Part shown: in pieces, positions 46,766-58,328 of the stretch
Numbering within the stretch: the first letter of the stretch is position 1
How the letters are laid out: each line of letters opens with the position of its first letter
Position numbers and translations under genes: made by a program
Notes under the pieces: generated by a model
The model's database searches: none
What the model was told of the DNA's origin: nothing
Seen by the model: the letters and a program-made list of their open reading frames with translations, nothing else
DNA from: Adenanthera pavonina
Lineage: Eukaryota; Streptophyta; Magnoliopsida; Fabales; Fabaceae
Direction of reading: 5' to 3'
Length of the DNA stretch: 64,000 nt
Assembly (NCBI GenBank): GCA_026686845.1
Contig: JAIVEN010000001.1
Coordinates: forward strand, 36,944,001 to 37,008,000

Positions 46766-47400
46766 TGTACTTGTCATATCTTACTTTCTTATATAATTTC
46801 CCATGTACAATGGCATATATAATGTTAAAATGAGCTAATTTGGAAGCTTGAATCATTCAAAAAGCAAATGAGAAAAATTCAAAATTTTAATATACTATAC
46901 CCTTGGTAACCCAATTTTTCTGGCGGAACTTAGAAAAATTATAGCTGATTTTAGAAAAATCGATGATGATGATTCACCTCTCAAAAAATAGCTAAAACTA
47001 TTTCCTACATAGAAAAAAAATATGAAACTTGAACTTTACTAAGTCAGTTTATATAGTAAATTTGTCCAATTTCTTCTGTTCATTTGATAAAAATTATTTT
47101 TCTAGTTTTTCTAAACCATTTTCAAAAATTCATAACTTCTAGCACCCACATTCAAATGAAGTGATCTTTTATTCTTTGGCAAGCTCTATGTGTTTACTTT
47201 CTAGAAATATATAATACTTATATAAAAAATTAAATTTCAAATGAATAGTACTCATATGAACAACCAGTGCTCAAAATGGATAGTTTTACATACTAACTTT
47301 CAAAACTAATTACTGAGCATGCTTACTTGATCCAAATTCATCCAAAATATGTTCTGTCACACTTGAAAATACGATGTGGATGACGTGGAAAAAAATGAAG
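46766..47400 (+). repeat. R1 5'-end fragment, copy e
   Basis: Begins near TGTCATATCTTACTTTC and carries the R1 5' segment (GAAAAATTATAGCTGATTTTAGAAAAATC, split here as the block at 46935-46965, and CCTACATAGAAAAAAAATATGAAAC at its end), then sequence like 27190-27420. Non-coding and truncated before the GAATCTCA block. Confidence 0.5.
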
Positions 47401-48149
47401 AAAAGGAGAAAAATCAACCTTCACGACAGAAGCCGATTTTTGATGTGTCGCAACCAAAATTTTGAGGAAAATTTTGGAAAACCAAATAAAAAGGAAATGA
47501 TGGTCTATGAATTAGAGTTGGGTTTGGGAGTATGATTGAAAATAGGGAAGGTGTTAGGCACCCCACAACATCTGTTCTTAAGAACGGTTACCTGAAATTG
47601 ATTATGCAACTTTTATGGCTTTTAAAAATTATTTTGATTTCCCTTTAATCATTCACATGAAAAAATAAGAATAAATATAAAATAAGAGAAAATGTAAAAA
47701 TGAAAATAAAGAATAAAATAAAAATATGAGAAGTTGGGAAAAATAAGATAAGAAGAATATTATTTATTTACAAGAGCGAACTTGACCTAGAATCAGAGTC
47801 TAAGGTCTACGTACCCTACAATAGAGATCAAAGTCTATGTAGTTCAGGATAAAAGTGCATATCACTGGGTTGATATTTTTTATCATATGTATATATATTT
47901 TTTGAAAAGAGAAGTTTATAAAAAATAATTTATCTTTCCACATAAAAAAAGAATTTTCAAAATCGGTTGGTGTGTTTTAATTTGTAAAAGATAGATTAAT
48001 TTCAATTCTTTTCTCTTATCATTCATTTTTTCATTTTTCTATTTTTTTATAACAAAAATCAATTCCTAAAAAGAGAATATATAGTTTTTCTCAATTTAGA
48101 AGATATGATTAAAATTATATATGATTTTGAGTATTTTATTTTTAATTTG
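47401..48149. other. Non-coding, possible gypsy-type LTR/UTR fragment
   Basis: Contains AGGGAAGGTGTTAGGCACCC and GAACGGTTACCTG (47545-47595), a phrase I associate with Ty3/gypsy (Tat/Ogre-like) non-coding regions from memory; not verified. The rest is AT-rich with A/T runs. Confidence 0.3.
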
Positions 48150-49000
48150 AAAAGGAAGAAGAATCTGAAAGCCACTTTATTTTTACAAAATAAAATCAAT
48201 TAGCTTACTTGATGACTTTATCATTCACAATTCGTTCATTGATACCTAAATGCCCATGGTGATGCCACTCGAGGTAAAAGGCATGAAATACTTAAGGGAT
48301 TAAATTGGAAAAATAAATAAATTTTTAACATTTTTTATTGCACAAATTATTTTTATTTCCTTATTTTATTATAAAAATGAAAATAAATATGACCATGGTA
48401 ACACCTTTTATTAAAAAAAAACCTTAAAAATAATTTAAAATATCACTTTTATATAGATATATATTTTCTTTTTTTACAAGATAAAATATGAAAATAACTT
48501 TATTTTTACAGAATAAAATTAACTAACTTATGTGATGACTTTATCACTCACAATCCGCTGGTTGGTATCTAAGTGCATACAGTGTTACAACTCGAGACAG
48601 ATAGGTTAAAAGGATAAAAGCTTAGGGGGAAAACAAATAGTTTAAATTATCTCTATTTTCTTATTTCAAAATGAAAAAGGCAATAAAAAATTATTTGTAA
48701 TTTATTATTTTAGATTGTGAAAATGAAAAAAAAGCAATTAAAAATTTGTTTAAGCTTGAAATGATATTAAAAAAGAATTTAAGGTGAAACTGCTACATAT
48801 ATTTTTATTTTTCGAAATTAACTTTAAAACAAAACCAAACAGCACATATGGTGACTTTATCACTCACAATTGACTAATTGATATCTAAACACTCACAGTA
48901 TTACTGCTTAGAGCATACAAAAAAAGAGGGCTTTTATTTTTCTCATAGTTTAGTTTATTTTTAATAAGAAGGAAAATTAATATTTATATTTATTTTCTTT
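48150..49000. repeat. Diverged tandem repeats of about 320 bp
   Basis: The core GATGACTTTATCACTCACAAT followed by a GATATCTAA-TGC-like segment occurs at about 48211, 48534 and 48850, giving periods of 323 and 316 bp. Between cores lie A/T homopolymer-rich stretches. A weak fourth relic may lie near 49080 (TGGTAATTCAGTGTATAC). Non-coding. Confidence 0.6.
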
Positions 49001-49310
49001 TAAAAGAGAAGGTTACATAACAATTGGAATCCATAAATATTTGAAAATTATGAACTACCCAATATAAGTACCATGGTAATTCCTTACTCATGGTAATTCA
49101 GTGTATACGGAGACTTAGTTGCTCGTGACAAACTCTAAATCTAAAAGCCATTTATTTTCACCAAAAAATATAGAAAATCCAGCCTTTTGGATCCCTAAAT
49201 ACATTGTTAGAATTCAATAATTGATCTCGAAATGACACACTTGGACAAACATATACAGGACCACATGAATGACTGAAACAAGTCCGAAGAACATGAGACA
49301 AGGGCCAAAT
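49001..49310. other. Non-coding spacer, nothing recognised
   Basis: AT-rich sequence between the 320-bp repeats and the 1142-bp tandem duplication. No motif identified. Confidence 0.4.
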
Positions 49311-51594
49311 TGACTAGTCGATTGTGAAAAAATTGTGTATGCTCAGTCATGTGATGACCTTCAAACCTTCTCTCTCTCTCTTTAAGAATAGGTTGATTAA
49401 ATTCAATCATAAAATATGGCATACCAAGTCTAAAATAGTGACCATAAGCATAACTTCAAAAGGTAAATCTGAGTTCGCAAATGACTTTGATTTCTTGTAT
49501 GGCACAAGAATGTAATTAAACAAGCAATTCCCTAAAGAGTACTGTAACCTATTTCACCTTGTTCAATTCCTCTTTTAATGTTTAAAAACTGGCGAATAAG
49601 TCCAGACATGCAAACAACAAGGCACATCAGGCTAGTAAATATGCTGTGGTTCATTACTACAACCATGAACCTATGAAATGACTTAGAAATAAATGGAAGG
49701 GCAAATGAACTTGTATGGCATCCATAAATTACTTGTGATCATTCACATCTTGCATTGAAACAGGGCAGCTTGCAGGCACCCTTAGGTACAAATTTTAGGT
49801 GTTTGTTATCAAGTTATAAAAATATGACAAGTGAATGTTTCTAGCAACCTAATACTACATGACTGGATCTTTCAATAAATTTCACTTACATGTCAAATTT
49901 TTATCAAAAACTTGATAACAATCACTTAAAACTTTACCAAAGACTAGTCCATAACTTTAGCACCAACCTAGCAAGCGAATGAAACTTAATATTAAATGGG
50001 CTTCTAAACTGGTTGCCATTAGAGTTCCTAGAATTTTCCTTAGGTGCATAAGATGTGAATTGAGACAATAAACCTCATTGTGACAATTGTAGCATTAGTA
50101 AACAAACAACCAAAGCTGCTCACGACTCAATCTACAAAATATTACTTCATGCCAGATACATTTTTTCAAGTCATATTCAAGAGGATAAGATAATCAGAAC
50201 AATCCCCAAAGCATTAGACTATACTGAACCCAATTTTCCTTCATAACTAGAACCATGATAGCAAAAGCGTATTCCCAACTAACTGAGCAAACTTCAAATC
50301 AAACCCACTACCACAACCAACCCAAAGGCCTTCTGGCATAAAAAAGAGGCAAGTTCATGACCAAAACAATTCTACCCTTCCAACAACATAGCAATAGGAT
50401 TTCGGCAAGGATCTGACTAAGCAGAAATTTTTGTGAGGCCAGGTAAATACCTTGACTAGTCGATTGTGAAAAAATTGTGTATGCTCAGTCATGTGATGAC
50501 CTTCAAACCTTCTCTCTCTCTCTTTAAGAATAGGTTGATTAAATTCAATCATAAAATATGGCATACCAAGTCTAAAATAGTGACCATAAGCATAACTTCA
50601 AAAGGTAAATCTGAGTTCGCAAATGACTTTGATTTCTTGTATGGCACAAGAATGTAATTAAACAAGCAATTCCCTAAAGAGTACTGTAACCTATTTCACC
50701 TTGTTCAATTCCTCTTTTAATGTTTAAAAACTGGCGAATAAGTCCAGACATGCAAACAACAAGGCACATCAGGCTAGTAAATATGCTGTGGTTCATTACT
50801 ACAACCATGAACCTATGAAATGACTTAGAAATAAATGGAAGGGCAAATGAACTTGTATGGCATCCATAAATTACTTGTGATCATTCACATCTTGCATTGA
50901 AACAGGACAGCATGCAGGCACCCTTAGGTACAAATTTTAGGTGTTTGTTATCAAGTTATAAAAATATGACAAGTGAATGTTTCTAGCAACCTAATACTAC
51001 ATGACTGGATCTTTCAATAAATTTCACTTACATGTCAAATTTTTATCAAAAACTTGATAACAATCACTTAAAACTTTACCAAAGACTAGTCCATAACTTT
51101 AGCACCAACCTAGCAAGCGAATGAAACTTAATATTAAATGGGCTTCTAAACTGGTTGCCATTAGAGTTCCTAGAATTTTCCTTAGGTGCATAAGATGTGA
51201 ATTGAGACAATAAACCTCATTGTGACAATTGTAGCATTAGTAAACAAACAACCAAAGCTGCTCACGACTCAATCTACAAAATATTACTTCATGCCAGATA
51301 CATTTTTTCAAGTCATATTCAAGAGGATAAGATAATCAGAACAATCCCCAAAGCATTAGACTATACTGAACCCAATTTTCCTTCATAACTAGAACCATGA
51401 TAGCAAAAGCGTATTCCCAACTAACTGAGCAAACTTCAAATCAAACCCACTACCACAACCAACCCAAAGGCCTTCTGGCATAAAAAAGAGGCAAGTTCAT
51501 GACCAAAACAATTCTACCCTTCCAACAACATAGCAATAGGATTTCGGCAAGGGTCTGACTAAGCAGAAATTTTTGTGAGGCCAGGTAAATACCT
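49311..51594. repeat. 1142-bp tandem duplication, nearly identical copies
   Basis: Copy 1 is 49311-50452 and copy 2 is 50453-51594, both starting TGACTAGTCGATTGTG and ending GTGAGGCCAGGTAAATACC plus T. Reading side by side I see only about three differences (for example GGGCAGCTTG/GGACAGCATG, and AAGGATCTG/AAGGGTCTG). Such identity means the event is much younger than the surrounding decayed elements, or an assembly duplication. There is no coding potential: the 63-codon ORF repeated in both copies has no recognisable features. Confidence 0.92.
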
Positions 51595-51877
51595 AATCTA
51601 AGGGACATCATCAATCAAAGAACCAAGTGAAATTAAACTTAAGTGTGAAACCTTTGACATTACAGGATAGCCCAAACTCATGAGCAAAATACAGGCTCTG
51701 AATCTATCACCACTAATTCATAAAACACCCAACTATAAATAAGCATGCTCAATATGTAGGTCCTACAGTGGAGCTTTTCTAATAAATAGGTTAAACATGA
51801 TTCGACCAAAGACATAGCATTCAATAACTAGTAGACAAACTAAAGAACATACACAGCCAAAAGACCTAATGTCATAT
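51595..51877. other. Non-coding flank, nothing recognised
   Basis: Sequence continuing from the duplicated unit up to the LTR of element E. No motif recognised. Confidence 0.4.
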
Positions 51878-53566
51878 TGTTAGTTCAGCTGGCTTCCCAA
51901 GAAGGGAGTGAATTGGGAAGTTTGAAATTTTTCTGCAAAAAGGAAATACAATAGAGATAATAAAAGATTACCAAAAACAGAGTATAAGAAATAAAGAGTA
52001 ATGAGAAGAAGACATAGTGAATTATCCTGTTTCGGTCTACTCTACTTGACCTACATTCAGTTCTCAAGCCACCACTTGAGATTTCTCCACTATCTCTTGC
52101 AAGATTTGAATGGGTTCTTGCAATGGCCACAGTACAACACCAGGCCAAACTTTAAGCTAAACAAATCTCTCTCACTCTTCTCACTCAAGAGCAAGTACAA
52201 TTCTCTTAGTGTAATCTCACACTAAGTACTATCTACAAGTGTGTAGAAGTATATAGAATAAAGATTCTCCCTCAAAAGAGTGGATATGAAGATTTAAGTA
52301 TAATGAATGAGCTAAATAGAAGGTAGGTAAGCTTTGAATGAATCAGAAATCAAATTAGCAGAGTTTTGGCATATTTCTTATTTTTCTCATCTTTCAACAA
52401 CTTAAATGAGGTCTTATTTATAGCTTTGAGACAAAACTATCCATTGGAAACAAAGATTAGTCGTTACTCTTAGAAAAATAGCCGTCACCTACTGCATTAA
52501 ATGCATCTGATAGAGGTTATGTGGATAACCTCCTCAGGTTATGCGAATAATAGGTAATTGTTTGCTTTTGTTTTTAATGTAAAGCTTTCATTATGCAGAT
52601 AACCTAACTAGGTTATGTGGATAACGTGCTTCCCAAAAACTGACTAAGTTTTAGCTCAAAATTAGTTTCATGAAAACCTACTCAGTTGTTAGAATAATGT
52701 CAAGTTTTTCTCAAACTAAGATTTTGTAAAACTTATGTTATCATGATAACCTCCCAAGGATATGGGGATAACCCATTTTGCTGAAAAAGAGCCATGAGTT
52801 CTATAACATAGGTTATGCAGATAACCTGTTAACCCAAGGAAAGTCCAAGTACTCTGAAACATAGGTTATGCGGATAACCTATTTAACTTAGAAGAGTCCA
52901 AGTGCTCTGTGGCATACGTTATGTGGATAACCTCCCTAGATTATGAGAATAACGGGCTACACAGTACAATTAGCCTTCACTATTCACTCCCTTATGCGAA
53001 TAAGATGCCTACTTTATCAGGAAAACCATCTGGACAAACTTGAGAACATGATTCCAAAATTGTGTTATGCGGATAACCTTAATCTCTTTTCATGAAATTG
53101 AAGAATAGACTTTGGAATAGCTTTGATATTGAGTCTTTATCCTCATAAACTTCAATGGTTATGCGCATAACGTAAGCTATTTTCATGAAAACAAGGTAAA
53201 CACTTAGAAACATCTTTGAACTTGAGACTATATCCTCATAAGCTCAAACATTTTCATGAAAACAAGCTGAACACTTAGAATCATGATGAAATTGAAACAT
53301 TATCTTCATAAGATGTCTCTTTTCAAAAAAACCATTTTGAAATCATGAGCTAATCAATAATTATTCAATTAGTCATCTTATTTAATATTGGCTGAATTGA
53401 GATTCAAAGCTTATCTACCTCCTTTTATAAATATATTCCTAAAATATGTGAAACAGTTCTTCAGCCTTCAGGAAACTCCAACTTTGTTCTTCATTTTACT
53501 TGTGTTCCTTTGATATTGGATTTCTAAGCTCATTTGTTTAGAATCATCAAAACATTTGAATTAACA
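51878..53566 (-). repeat. 3' LTR of element E with GGTTATGCGGATAACC motif array
   Basis: Plus strand TGTTAGTTCAGC...GAATTAACA, 1689 bp. The R/U5 side is recognisably homologous to the other family (TTCCCAAGAAGGGAGTGAATTGG, ACTACTGCATTAAATGCATCTGA). The U3 part (52510-53180) lacks TTCGTCTG motifs and instead has at least nine copies of a near-palindrome like GGTTATGCGGATAACC, some decayed to ATGTGGATAACC or ATGCAGATAACC. TATA box on the minus strand at 52423-52415. Confidence 0.88.
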
Positions 53567-53862
53567 TTCTCCCCCTTTTTGATGATGACAAAACAACTTA
53601 AACGTATTATTAGTACTTGAGTTTGCATAAAGCTCTCCCTCAATATGTGCATTGTATAAATAAAGTCAAATAATGTAGTACATATTTTTCAGAACAAAAA
53701 CACCAAGAATTTAAAAGGTTCACAGAAGAAATTCACAGTATTATAAGCAGTCATTACAAGGAGGAGGAATTACATATATAATAAGTCACAACTAAAGGAA
53801 CCATATAAGTATAAAAGCACAAATGAAGAATACATATAAACACAACAAAACAAGAAGTCCAG
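53567..53862 (-). other. Polypurine tract and 3' untranslated region of element E
   Basis: The minus-strand purine tract lies directly at the LTR (53580-53567, plus-strand TTCTCCCCCTTTTT). A second run (plus-strand GCTCTCCCTCAA, 53631-53642) is the counterpart of the doubled tract in the other family. Confidence 0.65.
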
Positions 53863-54812
53863 TTAAGTTTCTTTATTTGAAGGAGTAGACTTTTTCTTCT
53901 TCTTAGATTTATTCTTTTTCTTCTTTTCTATTTTCTTCTTATCTTCTTCTTCCTTTTCTTTTTCTTATTTCTCTTTATCTTCCTTATCTTTTTCTTCTTT
54001 CTCTTTATCTTTCTTCTCTCCCTTTCTGTCATCAGCAAGAGGAGGGAATTGAGCTGCATCATCATCCATCCAAGCTATGTCCTAATCAAGTTTTGTCTTC
54101 CATTCCCAGATTCTTTGAAGTCTCTCATCCAAGGAAAGAGGGAATATGGAAGATCAAGTTGGAACAGTGGACACTGTGATAGGCCAAAGTGGCACAGTAG
54201 CAGGGACAAGTGGCACATAAGGAAACAAAGGAATGAATGGTATATCAAGTATCACAGGTGGAGGTAGGACAATTGGCTGGAGTATAGGAGAGGTATCATT
54301 ATCAGAGGGAATGATGATGATTTCCTGCACAGCTACCTCAGCAAGATAACTGATGCCCTCAAAAGAAATGGGATAAGATAGAGGTGGTACATTTGGTGAA
54401 TGAAGTCACCTTTAGGCAAAAGAAAGAAAGCCCTATCTTAATCCTTGTCAATTTCCTCCTTATGTCCATAATCTAGGTTAGGACCTAGAACCTCTGATAA
54501 AGCAGGAGACTCAGAGGTGGAAGGAATAGCTATATCAGCTAGAGGAGATTGTGCAAAAGCAGTAGGTTCAGTGTCAGTAGGAGGATCTGGTTGAATTAGA
54601 GATTAGGGAGGCTGAGGAACACCAGATGCTATATGCTCCCGCAGGTGTAATGCACCTCATGATATCTTTATTGGCTTGTGTTTAGGACCAGAGGAAACAG
54701 GGTGGAGTTAGGTTCAAGAGAAGCCAGAAAGGGCTTCACACCACGAGGAGATGCCTTCCAGTAGCATTGTCCGGAAAATTTATGGTGGAGCCGCGGTGAG
54801 AGTTGAGATTTT

Positions 54813-56950
54813 TGTTTAAATCCAGATCATTTCAAATGTTCGGAAAGAAAGAAATCGGAGAGAGCGATAAGAGAGGTGATGAGGGTTTGACATTTCTGAT
54901 GTCCAAGAGTGATTTTCGGACCGAGGGAGCTTGGATTTAAGTTGGTAAGTGTTCTTTACTCCTCCCTCTTCATTTTTCTTTGGTGGAAATTTGGGGTTTT
55001 CAGTTTTGAGGTTGGATTTCCGGTTTATGATGAAATCCACTAATTGAAATGGTTAAAAAGAGGTTAATGATGTGTGTTTTGGTGTTCTTGTTGCTTGGAT
55101 GTGAGTTTTGAAGGGTTTATATGTGATTTAAGCTTAACCCTAGGTTGATTCTGGTTAAGGCTCTTGGGAATCCGAGTTTTATGGTATTGTTTGGTGTGTA
55201 AATGTTCCCTAAGAGCTTATTGATGCATGAAAGGGGTGTTGGAACCTTGGGTTAGGCCTAAAGTGGTTGAATTGTGATATTTTGGTTATTGGTATATCGT
55301 GTTAATGAAAAAATTGTGTTATTATGAAGGTTGTTTAGTTAGCCGAGAGGGGTTCAAGCGTGTTAGTGTTCAAGAAAGCGTGTGGAACTTGTGTGAGCAC
55401 GGTATTGACAACCTAAGGTAACCGGGTGTTTATTTATGTGGTATTATATAGTTGTGTATATATACATGTCTCTTTCATACCACAATATTAATGTGTTATG
55501 TGTATTGTTTTATATATATATCGTGGTATGCATACGGTTAGATGATGATGATGATTATGATGATGATATATATGATGTTGACATTGATATGATATGAGAT
55601 GGTGCATACATGATGATATGACATGATGATGATTATATGATGATACATTAGCATCACCACATGATATTGTGAGACTATGTTATATGGTAGACGAAGTGGT
55701 AATGATATGATGATATATATATAACGTATGATGATATATATGTTAGGGAGGATAAGGATGTGATATGTGTATATGTATATGTGTTAGGGAGGATAAGGGT
55801 GGATTAAATGTGTTAGGGAGGATAAGGGTGGACCATATATGTTAAGGAGGATAAGGATAGATTGTAGAAGTTAGGGAGGATAAGGATGAGACCCCTGAGA
55901 GAGCGACATGCATACCATTCATTTTACATTGCATTCATGTGTTATATGAGTTATGTATACGAATATATATATGTTTATGTGTGTGGTTGTCTCCGGTTAC
56001 TGAGACATTATCTCACCCAACCCTCTCCCATGACTAACCCTTTCAGATGAAGGTTCTGGTGCTAGTCCTGAGAAGCCCAGAGAGTAGCTGTAGACGTGGG
56101 AATAGTCTATGTACTGTTTGTTTTTGGATAATGTATTATGTGCCAAGTAGGATAGAAGTTTTTGTATTAAGCATATAGTGTTGTAAGAATGGTTGTGAAT
56201 GTACATTGTGATGTATAGGTAGTTGCATATTTTGGTTGTGTATGGAATGTGTTATTTGTGGTGTTTTGAGTGTTGGATGTTGGGAAGTTGGTATTACGGT
56301 ATTTGTGAGCCTAGGGTGGTTTTGGGCCTAGTTGTTGTGTTTAGAGCCTGTAGCCCGTCTTGTCATGTTGAGGTTCAAAGGGGTCAAAACTCAGAGGAGT
56401 GGTTCCTTTGAGGTGAAACCTCTTTGGACAAGTCAGTTTAGGGGTTTTGGACCTATATGAATGGTCTCTGAGTGACAAATTGTCTTTGGTAACAATTGGA
56501 AGTGGTTACTGGTAAGTTTTGGTCAATATGTGGCCAAAATGGTGTTAAGAGTCTAGAATCTCCATACGGAGTTGGTTTGAGGCAAGAAGGGTGTCTATGG
56601 ATAGCTTGGGACTAGATTGACTTGTAGGAGTTGGAATCAAGTTAATCGGAGGTCGGAGCTTAAAGTTATGCGCATCAAAAATTCACCCCGGACTGTAGAA
56701 GTTGTTGATATGGGATATCAGCAGGGGGCGCCACGGCTTCAGAGTCTAGGTTGCAGCGCTAGTGAGGCCAGAAGCGAGGGAGTTTCTAGAGAGGCTAAAG
56801 CCGTGACGGTACTATAGCAGCTGCGGCCCTAGCCCAGTTTTGGTTGTTGTTGTTCTGTTTCTGCTATTTTTGAAGGATGAGGTGAGTATTGGTTGATGAT
56901 TTTGGTAGTTTTGGGTAAACTCTGGGGGGTTTTGGAGGTAGGTTGTTACA
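54813..56950 (+). repeat. Solo LTR (probable Ty3/gypsy) inserted in ORF3 of element E
   Basis: TGTTTAAATCC...TTGTTACA, 2138 bp, flanked by GATTTT on both sides (54807-54812 and 56951-56956). E's ORF3 coding sequence continues on either side, so the ends are well supported. It has no coding capacity. It carries a TGATGATAT-rich segment, a 29-bp minisatellite and a CACCCAACCCTCTCCC block (56014-56029). The gypsy class is inferred from length and style; orientation is uncertain. Confidence 0.75.
55540..55890. repeat. Simple-sequence and 29-bp minisatellite region in the solo LTR
   Basis: ATGATGATG-type runs (55540-55640), followed by units beginning GTTAGGGAGGATAAGG at 55742, 55783, 55812, 55841 and 55870 (spacings 41, 29, 29, 29). 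Confidence 0.85.
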
Positions 56951-58328
56951 GATTTTACTTCTTAGGTCAGATTCTCAAGTTTGGTTTGAAATTTTTCTTG
57001 CATTTTAGCAATGAAATACCTAAGATTGATCATGTCTTCTCTATGTTCTTTCCTAGTGGCCATGGCAATCTGGATAGGTTTTGGTATAGGGTAGGAATGT
57101 TAGAGGGTGTAGGTAGGTCAGTGGCTGGGGTTTCATCATGTTTACTTGTGTGAGAGAAGAGGTATGAGGCCCAAGTTGCAAGGATTGACGTGGTTCAGAA
57201 GGTATAAATGGAAAGGAACTAGAATCACCAACTATAAGACTTTTTGAAGCAATTATGGACTCAGAATCTACTTCAGTATCCCTTTTCTTGTCAACCCATC
57301 TGCCATTTTCCAAACCTATTCCTATCTTCTCAGAACTTTCTCACTGAACTCTTCTAGAAGTAGTGTAAGACCTCTTTCAACATGCAAAATGTTGTGAAAC
57401 TTCAGGATTTTTGTGATAATATGCCCATATGGTAACTGTGAGTCTTGTTTGTAGGTTCTTGCCTTCCACATCCTCTACAAGCTGATATCTATCATATTCA
57501 CTAGTTTCCCTTTATCAGTAGCAGCATGACTTGGAATTGTCCTCTGGATAGATAATTGAAGCCTCCACTCTTGTTGAAGAACACACGAGAGATATTATAA
57601 TGAAGAACCCTGTTCTCGATACTTAGAAGAGTTGGAGCTATTTCCCCCTCAGAAGGCACATTTTGTCTTTGCCTGAGTAGCCTTGAGACTATTGTGCTCC
57701 ATTTGTAGTTAGCTTCTCCCTCAGTATCTTCATCAACAATTTCATTTTTAGGGGGATACTTTGAAGTATCAATGTTCACCTTGATTCCTCTAGTAGGTAA
57801 ACTCAGAATTTTAGATAGTAAGTCAGGGTTTAGGGCTATCTATCTTTTCCTCAGTCTCACTTAAAACGCCTTTATTTCATTGTTAATCCTCAGAGAATTG
57901 TACCAAGCATGTACAACCTCTTGATCATAATTTTCCTTCAATTCTATCAATCCTCTATAGTTTTCTAATAGTCAAGCAGAATCAAACTTGTTTCTCACGA
58001 GGAATTCTTCTAATCTAACAAAATAAGGTTTGACTACCTTACACTTCTTAAAATCAGCCTCATATGACTCCTTCAAAATCCTTATACAAATAAGCTCATC
58101 TGTAATTAAAGCTTGCTTAGACTCAATAGCAGATGAACTTACGTAAGTATCAACTTGAGGTTCAAATTCTGGAATTCCCTTTGACTTTAGTGTTCTAGAC
58201 TTCTTTACTAGAATACTCGACCCAGCTTCAGCTTTTCTTTTCCCTTGACTTGGTGATTTTGAAGTGTATTTGGATTTCACGTTACGCTGTGGTCGTTCTC
58301 CTTGATTTCCTCCCTTAGTCTTAGCCAT

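Larger units (their letters stand above)
53863..58328 (-). pseudogene. ORF3 of element E, split by a solo LTR
   Basis: Starts MAKTKGGNQGERPQRNVKSKY, with the basic NLS-like N-terminus typical of the family (GKRKAEAGSS...KKSR). The middle domain (57779-57501, RVLHYNISRVFFNKSGGFNY) corresponds to the HYIVSRIIFNKGG region of the others. A coiled-coil-like stretch (KMQEKFQTKLENLT) precedes the insertion at 56950. After the insertion (54812 downward) come the acidic Pro-rich part and a Lys-rich C-terminus ending SKKKKKSTPSNKET. Several stops and frameshifts. The order of parts is conserved though the sequence is divergent, showing that ORF3 is an old part of this lineage. Confidence 0.7.

Noticed and set aside
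49324..50657. Identical 63-codon ORFs at 49324 and 50466 as a duplicated gene
   Set aside because: No recognisable features; identical only because the whole 1142-bp unit is duplicated.
53900..54050. Lys/Glu-rich tract near 54 kb as a separate gene
   Set aside because: It is the C-terminal end of ORF3 of element E on the minus strand.
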